Origin: Octadecabacter sp.
GTDB lineage: Bacteria; Pseudomonadota; Alphaproteobacteria; Rhodobacterales; Rhodobacteraceae
DNA: 42,240 bases
Assembly: GCA_018608045.1 (NCBI GenBank)
Contig: JABBAI010000206.1
Coordinates: 29,029 to 71,268, forward strand
Direction: 5' to 3'
The translations under genes were made by a program, and so were the position numbers. The notes below the pieces were generated by a model. It saw nothing but the letters and a program-made list of their open reading frames with translations. It was not told where the DNA came from and made no database searches. Below are positions 35,940 through 42,240 of the stretch, one piece after another. Numbering within the stretch: the first letter of the stretch is position 1; each line of letters starts with the position of its first letter.

Positions 35940-37337
35940 ATGACCAAAGAAGGCCACCACCTTGACCCGACCGACTGGGATGATTTCGGGCGTGATATGC
36001 ACGACCTTCTCGACACGTGCCTGACCCGCATGCAGGGCGCGCGCGATTTGCCCTGGCAGCAAAAACCGGCGGATATGGGCGTTGAACTGGACGGCGCTGC
36101 GACACCCACGGCAGACGTATTCACACAAATCACCGATACGGTCATGCCGTATGCGACAGGCAACACCCATCCCGCGTTCTTTGGCTGGGTCCATGGCACG
36201 GGCTTGCCCGTTGGCGTTGGTGCCGAAATCATCGCCGCCACGATGAATTCAAATTGCGGCGGCCGTGATCATGGCGCCGCTGAGGTCGAACGCGAGGTTA
36301 TCAACTGGCTGACCCGCACCGCAGGGATGCCCGATGACGCGTTCGGGATTCTGACCACTGGCACATCGCAGGCCACGATTCTTGCCCTGTCCGCCGCCCG
36401 TGCGCGCGCGTTCGGAATGGATGTGCGCACCAAAGGCATTCGTGCCCTGCCAGAGGTCCGTGTTTACATGGCCAAAGGGGCCCATTCCTGCGTCGCCAAA
36501 GCCCTTGAAATCATGGGCCACGGGTCCGATTGCGTGCGCCAAATACCGGTCAACGATATGTCCCAGATGGATATGACAGCGCTTAAGGATGCCATTGCTG
36601 AGGACCGTGAAAACGGTCTCGCCCCGCTGGCGATTATTGGCACGGCAGGATCAGTTGGCGTCGGTGCGTATGACGATTTTAACGCGTTAGCAGACCTCGC
36701 CGCGCAGGAATCAATCTGGATGCACGTTGACGCGGCCTTCGGCTATTGGTCCCGCCTTGCCGACAGCCCCTATCGTGAACTTTCCGACGGAATCGGGCGC
36801 GCCGATTCAATCGCGCTGGACACACATAAATGGCCGGGCGTGCAATATGACTGCGGCGCATGCCTGATTTCTGATCGTGACCTGCACCGGTCAACATTCT
36901 CATCCCGCCCCGCCTACCTCGAATCCGCAGCCTCCGGCCTTGCGGGTGGGGATTTGTGGTTCTGCGACTACGGGATTGAGCTGTCCCGCGGGTTCAAAGC
37001 TCTCAAAGTCTGGACCGCAATCAAAGCGCTCGGCGCTAATGCGATGGGCCAAGCGATTACCGATAACTGCAAACAGGCCGCCCTTATGGCCGACCTCGTG
37101 GCGGCATCCCCGCACCTGAACTTGCAGCACGACGTTATCTCAAATCTATGCTGCTTTTCCGTGGCAAAAGGCGACGTCACGAAAATCGCGGCAGACCTTC
37201 AGAACGCGGGACAAGGTGTGTTTTCCACAATCACCGTGAACGATATTCCGTGTCTGCGCGCCGCAATTGTCGGACATCGCACAACCAGCGATGACATCCG
37301 CGCCGCGATCAAGGCGGTTGAAGCGACCCAAATTTAG
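35940..37337 (+). CDS. Pyridoxal-dependent decarboxylase (aromatic/group II amino-acid decarboxylase family)
   Basis: A 465-residue PLP enzyme that removes the carboxyl group of an amino acid, giving an amine; fold-type I, group II. The PLP lysine is Lys297 in DTHKWPGVQYDCG, preceded by HVDAAFG (the Asp contacting the pyridine nitrogen) and THPAFFGWVHGTGLPVG near the N-terminus. Candidates are aromatic amino acids, glutamate or aspartate; the sequence does not decide. The ATG at 35940 has AAGGGA upstream; the frame extends further upstream only across the opposing gene. Its transcript may end near the hairpin at 37348. Confidence 0.9.
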   Translation: MTKEGHHLDPTDWDDFGRDMHDLLDTCLTRMQGARDLPWQQKPADMGVELDGAATPTADVFTQITDTVMPYATGNTHPAFFGWVHGTGLPVGVGAEIIAATMNSNCGGRDHGAAEVEREVINWLTRTAGMPDDAFGILTTGTSQATILALSAARARAFGMDVRTKGIRALPEVRVYMAKGAHSCVAKALEIMGHGSDCVRQIPVNDMSQMDMTALKDAIAEDRENGLAPLAIIGTAGSVGVGAYDDFNALADLAAQESIWMHVDAAFGYWSRLADSPYRELSDGIGRADSIALDTHKWPGVQYDCGACLISDRDLHRSTFSSRPAYLESAASGLAGGDLWFCDYGIELSRGFKALKVWTAIKALGANAMGQAITDNCKQAALMADLVAASPHLNLQHDVISNLCCFSVAKGDVTKIAADLQNAGQGVFSTITVNDIPCLRAAIVGHRTTSDDIRAAIKAVEATQI

Positions 37338-37340
37338 AAT

Positions 37341-37371
37341 AAAAAAAGCCCCGACCAAAACAGGCCGGGGC
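37341..37371 (-). terminator. Terminator of the response-regulator gene
   Basis: GCCCCGACC (37348-37356) pairs with GGCCGGGGC (37363-37371) with one A-C mismatch around AAAACA. On the minus strand it is followed by TTTTTTTATT, a good T-run, so it ends the leftward response-regulator transcript. On the plus strand it lacks a T-run. Confidence 0.8.
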
Positions 37372-37418
37372 AAGTCCAACAGGGAGGTGGTGATATAACC
37401 CCATCACCAAGGGATGTT

Positions 37419-38105
37419 TTAGGCGACCAAACGATAGCCACCGCTTTCAGTGACCAGCAAACGTGCATTGCTTGGGTCCGGTTCAATCTTTTGACGCAGA
37501 CGGTAGATATGGGTTTCCAGCGTATGCGTCGTCACACCCGCATTATATCCCCAAACCTCGTGTAAAAGCACATCGCGGGCAACAACGCCTTCGGTCGCGC
37601 GGTACAGGAATTTGAGGATGTTGGTTTCCTTTTCCGTCAGACGGATTTTCTTTTCGTCTTCCGTGATCAGCATCTTTTGCGCAGGCTGGAATGTATATGG
37701 CCCAAGCGTAAACACCGCATCTTCTGACTGTTCGTGTGTGCGCAACTGGGCACGAATACGGGCCAATAGAACAGGAAATTTGAACGGTTTGGTGACGTAA
37801 TCGTTCGCGCCAGCGTCCAGACCCAAAATCGTGTCACTGTCACCATCATGGCCGGTCAGCATTACGATCGGGCACTTCACGCCTTGCTTGCGCATCAAAC
37901 GGCACAATTCTCGACCGTCCGTGTCGGGCAGGCCAACATCCAGGATCACAAGGTCATACAGACTTTCTTTGGCTTTGGTCATCGCCTCAGCGCCATTGCC
38001 AGCCTCGAAGACGTCAAAGTCCTCGGTCATCAGCAATTGTTCACCCAGCGCCTCGCGCAGGTCTTCATCATCATCGACGAGCAAAATTTTCTTGAGTTGG
38101 GCCAT
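37419..38105 (-). CDS. OmpR/PhoB-family response regulator (orphan)
   Basis: A 228-residue transcription factor with a receiver domain (phospho-acceptor Asp56 in ILDVGLPDTDGRE; acidic pocket DDD at 11-13; Lys106 in TKPF) and a winged-helix DNA-binding domain (about 130-226, ending TLETHIYRLRQKIEPDPSNARLLVTESGGYRLVA). No histidine kinase is adjacent, so its partner is elsewhere. The N-terminus MAQLKKILLVDDDEDLREALGEQL recalls alphaproteobacterial regulators such as CenR (cell-envelope control), which I cannot confirm. ATG at 38105 has AAGGAG upstream. It is divergent from ribA. Confidence 0.92.
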   Translation of the reverse strand: MAQLKKILLVDDDEDLREALGEQLLMTEDFDVFEAGNGAEAMTKAKESLYDLVILDVGLPDTDGRELCRLMRKQGVKCPIVMLTGHDGDSDTILGLDAGANDYVTKPFKFPVLLARIRAQLRTHEQSEDAVFTLGPYTFQPAQKMLITEDEKKIRLTEKETNILKFLYRATEGVVARDVLLHEVWGYNAGVTTHTLETHIYRLRQKIEPDPSNARLLVTESGGYRLVA

Positions 38106-38219
38106 GACTGGTGTCTCCTTCGTTGTATTACAGATGTGATGAGATACGTGTTCACACAAGTTTTATGGCAGCGCTTCACGCCGTCGTGTCGCCAACAGGG
38201 TAAATGTTTCAATTTATCA

Positions 38220-38235
38220 CCGATACAGGTATCGG
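38220..38235. promoter_or_regulatory. Perfect palindrome upstream of ribA (operator candidate)
   Basis: CCGATACAGGTATCGG is a 7+7 perfect inverted repeat with a 2-base spacer, 23 bases upstream of the ribA start and directly before AAGGGGG. It is in the 153-base gap shared with the divergent response-regulator gene. No RFN (FMN) riboswitch is evident in this gap. Confidence 0.4.
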
Positions 38236-38258
38236 AAGGGGGATAAGAAAGCCCAATT

Positions 38259-39335
38259 ATGACATTCGCACCGGATCAAACAGAACGCCTAGCCCGCGCC
38301 CGCGCCGATTTGCGCATGGGCGTGCCTGTCGTTTTGTCCGAAGGATTGGTCATTCTGGCGGTCGAAACGCTTACCCAAGGTCGGTTTGATATGCTGCGTG
38401 ACCTTGGCGGTAATCCTTTGCTGACGATCACAGGTTGGCGCGCCAAGACCCTCAAGGCTCATGCCTATGACGGCGATATTGCCCGCATTTCCCTGCCCGA
38501 TTACGCGACCATGACGTGGGTTCGATCAATTGCCGATCCCGCCGATGACCTAAATCACCCCATGAAAGGGCCACTGCGTGCGCAACGTGACGGGCCAGCC
38601 GGACCGCACCGCGCCGCGATTGCGCTGACCAAAGCGGCCCGTTTGCTGCCTTCGGTCCTGAGTATTGAGGTGTTCGATCCCGTAACCTTCGCCGCTGAAA
38701 ACGATTTGACCTTGATTTCAGGCGCCACGGCTGACCCGAGCGATCAAACAGCATTAAACCGCGTTATCCACGCCCGCCTTCCAATGGATGCGTCCGAAGC
38801 AGGCCGCGTTCATATTTTCCGCCCTGATGACGGCGGGGAAGAACACTACGCCATTGAAATCGGCCATCCAGACCGCAGCAAACCTGTTTTAACCCGCCTG
38901 CATTCCGCCTGCTTTACGGGCGATGTTCTTGGATCTCTCAAGTGCGATTGCGGGCCGCAGTTGCGCGGGGCCATGGCGCAGATGGGGGTTGAGGGCGCAG
39001 GCGTGCTTCTTTACCTGAATCAAGAAGGGCGCGGCATCGGCTTGGCCAATAAAATGCGCGCTTATTCATTACAAGACCAAGGCTTCGATACTGTTGAGGC
39101 AAATCACCGCCTTGGGTTTGAAGATGACGAACGTGATTTCAGAATTGGCGCGACCATCCTCAAGAACATGGGGTTTAGCGATGTGCGTTTGCTGACCAAC
39201 AATCCCGCCAAGGTCGCAAAGCTGGAATCCTGCGGGCTTACAGTGAGTGAGAGGGTGGCGTTAAAGGTTGGTGAAAACAGTTACAACCAAAACTACCTTG
39301 CGACGAAGGCTGCCAAATCAGGGCATCTTCTTTAA
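38259..39335 (+). CDS. ribA: GTP cyclohydrolase II
   Basis: A 358-residue enzyme that opens GTP for riboflavin biosynthesis. The C-terminal catalytic domain (about 195-355) has the zinc cysteines Cys218, Cys229 and Cys231 (SACFTGDVLGSLKCDCG, same spacing as E. coli RibA) and the EGRGIGLANK and RLGFEDDERDF motifs. An N-terminal region of about 190 residues resembles a degenerate partner domain (as in RibBA) and is typical of Rhodobacterales RibA; it lacks clear DHBP-synthase active residues. Start ATG at 38259; the ribosome-binding site is distant (AAGGGGG 16 bases upstream). The perfect palindrome upstream is a possible operator. Confidence 0.92.
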   Translation: MTFAPDQTERLARARADLRMGVPVVLSEGLVILAVETLTQGRFDMLRDLGGNPLLTITGWRAKTLKAHAYDGDIARISLPDYATMTWVRSIADPADDLNHPMKGPLRAQRDGPAGPHRAAIALTKAARLLPSVLSIEVFDPVTFAAENDLTLISGATADPSDQTALNRVIHARLPMDASEAGRVHIFRPDDGGEEHYAIEIGHPDRSKPVLTRLHSACFTGDVLGSLKCDCGPQLRGAMAQMGVEGAGVLLYLNQEGRGIGLANKMRAYSLQDQGFDTVEANHRLGFEDDERDFRIGATILKNMGFSDVRLLTNNPAKVAKLESCGLTVSERVALKVGENSYNQNYLATKAAKSGHLL

Positions 39336-39361
39336 CGGATGATCACGTCCTTGATCAGGCT

Positions 39362-40207
39362 TTAACGCGCAAAGCGCAGCAGCACGGCACCGATGATTGT
39401 TGTGAAGGTGGCGATAACCTTCATCAGGTCCAATCGTTCCTTCATAAAGAACACCCCGATGAACAGCGCAAATATAATTGATGTTTCACGTAATGCCGTG
39501 ACCAGTGCGAGTGGGGCCTGCATGAATCCCCACACTACTAGCGCATATGCGCAATAAGACGCACAGCCCCCAACGATCAGCACGAAACGCCCCTCGCCCC
39601 ACAGCCGCGACAGTGTTCCAGGTTTGTTGAACCGCAAAAACGCAGCAAAGATCACCGCGTTTCCGATGGCGGACCATCCATAAAACCCGATTGCCGTGCC
39701 CGCGATCCGCGCGCCAAGCCCATCAACCAGCGAATAGCCCGCGATAAAGCACCCCGTAATCGCGGCCAACATCGCCGCTTTGGGATTTCTTGTGCCACTC
39801 GCGCCGCGCACAATGCCGAGCGACAACAGGCCCGTTCCGATCAGAACGATGGCGACGACCTCTTGCCAGCCTAAGATCACATTCAGGAACGACACAGACA
39901 CCATCGCAACGATCAGAGGCGCGATGCCCCGCGCGACGGGATACACTTGGGTCAGATCGCCAATCTTATAAGAGTTCAACAAAAACACCTGATAGCCAAA
40001 ATGCAGCGCCAATGACCCGAGGAGATACGGCCAACACGCCAAGTCCGGCATCGGAACGAAAAGCAGCCCAACAATCGCATAAGGAAGGTGACCGATAATC
40101 ACGCCCGCCATGCTAAGGTGTTTGTCCGCCGCACCTTTGGCCAGCGCATTCCAACAGGCATGCAGCAATGCGGCCAGCAATGTGGTTCCAATAACAATAG
40201 TCGGCAT
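39362..40207 (-). CDS. EamA/DMT-superfamily transporter
   Basis: A 281-residue inner-membrane protein with about ten hydrophobic segments and two EamA repeats; VYPVARGIAPLIVAMVS and ALVTALRETSIIFALFIGVFFMKERL are typical of drug/metabolite transporters. The substrate is unknown. ATG at 40207 follows GGGGAC. It converges with ribA and is divergent from the L,D-transpeptidase gene, the two starts being 76 bases apart. It is not closely related to the RarD protein elsewhere in the window. Confidence 0.88.
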   Translation of the reverse strand: MPTIVIGTTLLAALLHACWNALAKGAADKHLSMAGVIIGHLPYAIVGLLFVPMPDLACWPYLLGSLALHFGYQVFLLNSYKIGDLTQVYPVARGIAPLIVAMVSVSFLNVILGWQEVVAIVLIGTGLLSLGIVRGASGTRNPKAAMLAAITGCFIAGYSLVDGLGARIAGTAIGFYGWSAIGNAVIFAAFLRFNKPGTLSRLWGEGRFVLIVGGCASYCAYALVVWGFMQAPLALVTALRETSIIFALFIGVFFMKERLDLMKVIATFTTIIGAVLLRFAR

Positions 40208-40283
40208 GCGCGTCCCCTTTGGCGAACCCTAGGCTGCGCCCAACACCTTGAACACCCCGCAGCGTTCTGGTCATTTGATCCTT

Positions 40284-40778
40284 ATGAAAGCCACAGATCT
40301 TGTCGTCACGCCCACCCATCTGCGGTTCTTGAACCGTAAGTTTCCATGTTCTATCGGGAAGGGAGGGATCAGTGACAATAAGAAAGAAGGCGACGGGGCC
40401 ACGCCGCACGGCACCCATCGTCTTGTAGGAATGCTGTATCGCCCCGACAGGATTACAAAACCCGCCGATTGGGCCCTGCCGATCCGCCCGCATGATCTAT
40501 GGTCTGACGATCCAACCCATGAAGACTATAATATGATGGTGCGCGCGCCCTATCCCTATAGCCACGAAAAACTGCGCCGTGCGGATCGGCTGTATGATCT
40601 TGTGATTCTTACGGATTGGAACTGGCCCTATGCCGTAAAGGGGCGCGGATCAGCGATCTTTATTCACCGTTGGCGCAAACCGGGCCATCCGACGGAAGGC
40701 TGCATCGGACTGCACCCCGCTGATTTAGCATGGATCGCACCCCGCATTCAGCATTCTACCCGTCTGATCATACTTTAG
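40284..40778 (+). CDS. L,D-transpeptidase-like protein (YkuD fold) without signal peptide
   Basis: A 164-residue protein with the YkuD catalytic signature intact: His128 in AIFIHRWRK and Cys140 in HPTEGCIGL. Unlike the exported transpeptidase at 4.4 kb it has no signal peptide or membrane segment (MKATDLVVTPTHLRFLNRKF), so its cellular place is unclear; short alphaproteobacterial members of this type are known (COG3786-like). The ATG at 40284 is chosen over an upstream start because the family N-terminus starts there. Its end overlaps the convergent yggS gene by 4 bases. Confidence 0.85.
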   Translation: MKATDLVVTPTHLRFLNRKFPCSIGKGGISDNKKEGDGATPHGTHRLVGMLYRPDRITKPADWALPIRPHDLWSDDPTHEDYNMMVRAPYPYSHEKLRRADRLYDLVILTDWNWPYAVKGRGSAIFIHRWRKPGHPTEGCIGLHPADLAWIAPRIQHSTRLIIL

Positions 40779-41428
40779 ACCGGCACGCGGTCCCCGAAAA
40801 TCGCCGAACCCACCCGAATATGCGTCGCGCCCAAGGCCACCGCTGATCCAAAATCGCTCGACATGCCCATAGACAGCCCTGTCAGCCCGTTGCGCGCCGC
40901 AATTTTACCAAGCAATGCGAAATGCAGCGACGGTTCTTCCTCAACGGGCGGAATACACATCAATCCACGCACTGGCAGATCCATACCAAGACATGTCGCG
41001 ACGAATTCATCGGCCTCGTGCGGCATCACACCAGCCTTCTGCGGCTCCTCACCCGTGTTCACTTGTATATAGAGGTCTGGGCAAGAACCCATTTCCTGCG
41101 CCAATCGCGCAAAGGTTTTGGCCAGCTTCGGGCGATCCAACGTGTGAATGGATTGCGCCAATTCCATCGCCTGACGTGCTTTGTTGGTTTGCAACGGGCC
41201 AATGATGTGCAGATCAATGCCGCTGTATGTTTGGCGAAAGTCCGGCCATTTGCCCGCAGCCTCCTGCACACGGTTCTCTCCGAACACGCGATGCCCTTCC
41301 TCGAGAATCGCCTGCACCCGATCGTTGGGTTGCACCTTTGAGACCGCAATTAACGTCGTTTCACCGACCGTGCGACCTGCCTTGGCCTCTGCGGCGTGAA
41401 TGCGTGCGGTTATATCTTGCAGAGACAT
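40775..41428 (-). CDS. yggS: YggS-family pyridoxal phosphate homeostasis protein
   Basis: A 217-residue PLP-binding protein of the PROSC/PLPBP family that helps keep free PLP balanced. The PLP lysine is Lys31 in TLIAVSKVQP; FGENRVQEA, HIIGPLQTNKAR and LSMGMSSDFGSAVALGATHIRVGSAIFG are family signatures. The ATG at 41428 begins the family-like N-terminus MSLQDITARI; GGAGC lies upstream on the minus strand. It shares a 235-base divergent gap with the porin gene. Confidence 0.94.
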   Translation of the reverse strand: MSLQDITARIHAAEAKAGRTVGETTLIAVSKVQPNDRVQAILEEGHRVFGENRVQEAAGKWPDFRQTYSGIDLHIIGPLQTNKARQAMELAQSIHTLDRPKLAKTFARLAQEMGSCPDLYIQVNTGEEPQKAGVMPHEADEFVATCLGMDLPVRGLMCIPPVEEEPSLHFALLGKIAARNGLTGLSMGMSSDFGSAVALGATHIRVGSAIFGDRVPV

Positions 41429-41580
41429 CGTAAGCTCCTGATACAGTTATGTGTTTTTTGTTTCTGTGTGATATAGGGCGTTATCGGCGTGCTGTCATCT
41501 ACATATGCTCACCTTGCGGTGTGTGGCACGTCTGCATCATTTTTTAGGTAGGTCCCCCCAAAGGGTCCATATCCCTTGAG

Positions 41581-41644
41581 TGCGCCAGAGTTTGGGCGCA
41601 AACACAACCCGATGCTAGTCAAACTGGCATTCTCGCAAGAATGC
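41581..41644 (+). promoter_or_regulatory. Structured leader of the porin gene
   Basis: Two stem-loops precede the ribosome-binding site GAGG (41651-41654). TGCGCC/GGCGCA (41581-41586 and 41595-41600) is a 6-bp stem with an 8-base loop. GCATTCT/AGAATGC (41627-41633 and 41638-41644) is a perfect 7-bp stem with tetraloop CGCA, ending 6 bases before GAGG. Outer-membrane porin mRNAs are commonly regulated in their leaders by small RNAs; this is a candidate only. Confidence 0.4.
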
Positions 41645-41663
41645 AAACACGAGGAATTAAAAA

Positions 41664-42240
41664 ATGAAAAATATCCTACTCGCTTCTACAGCACTCGTCA
41701 CCTTCGCTGGTGCAGCTGCTGCTGAGGGTCACACATCCTTCTCATTCGGCGGTGAAGCCTCCGCAGAGTACAACTCTGAAACAGGTTACACTACAGACGC
41801 TGAATTGACAGCATCTATGTCCGCTGCTTTGGACAACGGACTGACTGCTGCTGCGTCAATCACTTTTGAAAGTGCTGAAGGCGACGACACGGTCGATGCA
41901 TCTCATGGCTCGATTTCACTTTCCAGTGACACAGCAAGCCTGACGTTTGGCACAGGCGTTGTGGGCGCTCTCTTCACTGTATCCGGCGACGATTACGACA
42001 TCGGTTCTGGCGGTCTGGAAGATGGCGAATTTGACGGCATCGTTGGTACCCTTGCTATGGGTGACGCGAACGTGACCATCTCCGTACCATTAGGCGAAGG
42101 TGATGTAGACGCAGGTGCAGTTGAATTTGGTGTAACAACATCTGCTGGCGGTTGGAACCTTGGCCTGGCCGTTACTGACGACGGCGGATATGCAATGGTT
42201 GCAGATGGTACTGCTGGCGGCGCTGACGTCAATATCGGCA
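41664..42240 (+). CDS. Outer-membrane porin (3' partial)
   Basis: The frame opens at ATG 41664, 9 bases after GAGG, and stays open to the end of the window (192 codons). The signal peptide is clear: MKNILLASTALVTFAGAAAAEG, cleavage near AAA-EG. The mature part is acidic, glycine- and serine-rich and alternates polar and hydrophobic residues in strands (SFSFGGEASAEYN, DAELTASMSAALDNG, SISLSSDTASLTFGTG), as in Rhodobacter-type trimeric porins. T-ending, highly expressed-type codons (GCT, GGT) set it apart from its neighbours. The C-terminal aromatic residue expected for a porin lies beyond the window. Confidence 0.8.
   Translation, partial: MKNILLASTALVTFAGAAAAEGHTSFSFGGEASAEYNSETGYTTDAELTASMSAALDNGLTAAASITFESAEGDDTVDASHGSISLSSDTASLTFGTGVVGALFTVSGDDYDIGSGGLEDGEFDGIVGTLAMGDANVTISVPLGEGDVDAGAVEFGVTTSAGGWNLGLAVTDDGGYAMVADGTAGGADVNIG

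Noticed and set aside
39336-39361. Two TGATCA boxes between ribA and the EamA gene
   Set aside because: Short self-complementary hexamers near each other are expected by chance; no T-run, so not called a terminator.
1-42240. Search for CRISPR arrays, tRNA/rRNA genes, insertion sequences, integrases and defence genes
   Set aside because: No direct-repeat array, tRNA cloverleaf, transposase or integrase was seen by eye; a tRNA scan or homology search was not possible here.

Overview
The window looks like chromosomal DNA from an alphaproteobacterium of the order Rhodobacterales (Roseobacter group). Support: moderate-high GC, a Rhodobacter-type small-signal porin at the right end, a dimethylglycine/sarcosine-dehydrogenase-like flavoprotein cluster of the kind marine roseobacters use on methylated amines, an alphaproteobacterial GTP cyclohydrolase II with a long N-terminal extension, and the ftsK/lolA, thioredoxin/LON/Trm112/UbiH gene groups. 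The species cannot be named from the sequence alone. I see no rRNA, tRNA, CRISPR array, insertion sequence, phage gene or integrase, and no gene-free stretch longer than 300 bases.

Layout. 1-4.3 kb: the end of an RTX-like secreted protein, then a translation/RNA-decay block (rpsO, an RNA methyltransferase, pnp), each with a clear leader or terminator hairpin. 4.4-9.7 kb: a Tat-exported L,D-transpeptidase, an aquaporin whose best start is the rare codon AUA, a 1-Cys peroxiredoxin divergent from an aldehyde dehydrogenase, and a kinase-like protein with an acyl-CoA-synthetase-like tail. 9.1-18.3 kb: a long leftward run: MsrC, an XRE-cupin regulator, a GFA-type zinc protein, two covalent-FAD/folate flavoproteins flanking a homocysteine methyltransferase (genes coupled by 4-base overlaps or very short gaps), a small membrane protein, RarD and an RluA-type pseudouridine synthase. 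This is best read as an N-methyl (glycine betaine, dimethylglycine, sarcosine) demethylation cluster feeding methyl groups to methionine and one-carbon folate, with a possible formaldehyde-handling protein at its head.

18.5-25.1 kb: gamma-glutamyltransferase, a small membrane protein, hspQ, an AEC transporter, a lipoprotein lytic transglycosylase, lolA, and a CPA2 cation/proton antiporter interrupted by an in-frame TAA. 25.1-34.7 kb: ftsK and an aminotransferase, an amidase, a UbiH-family hydroxylase, Trm112, a LON-substrate-binding-domain protein, a CnoX-like thioredoxin-TPR protein and exonuclease III. 34.7-42.2 kb: a divergent pair of PLP enzymes (aminotransferase and decarboxylase) sharing an operator-like region, an orphan OmpR-type response regulator, ribA, an EamA transporter, a second L,D-transpeptidase without signal peptide, the PLP-homeostasis protein YggS, and the start of a porin with a structured leader.

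The most noteworthy items are the interrupted antiporter, the AUA start of the aquaporin, the duplicated-flavoprotein demethylation cluster with a linked regulator and candidate operator, the kinase/AMP-binding-tail fusion, and several perfect dyads in divergent or leader regions. No clearly new multi-gene defence or mobile system is visible.
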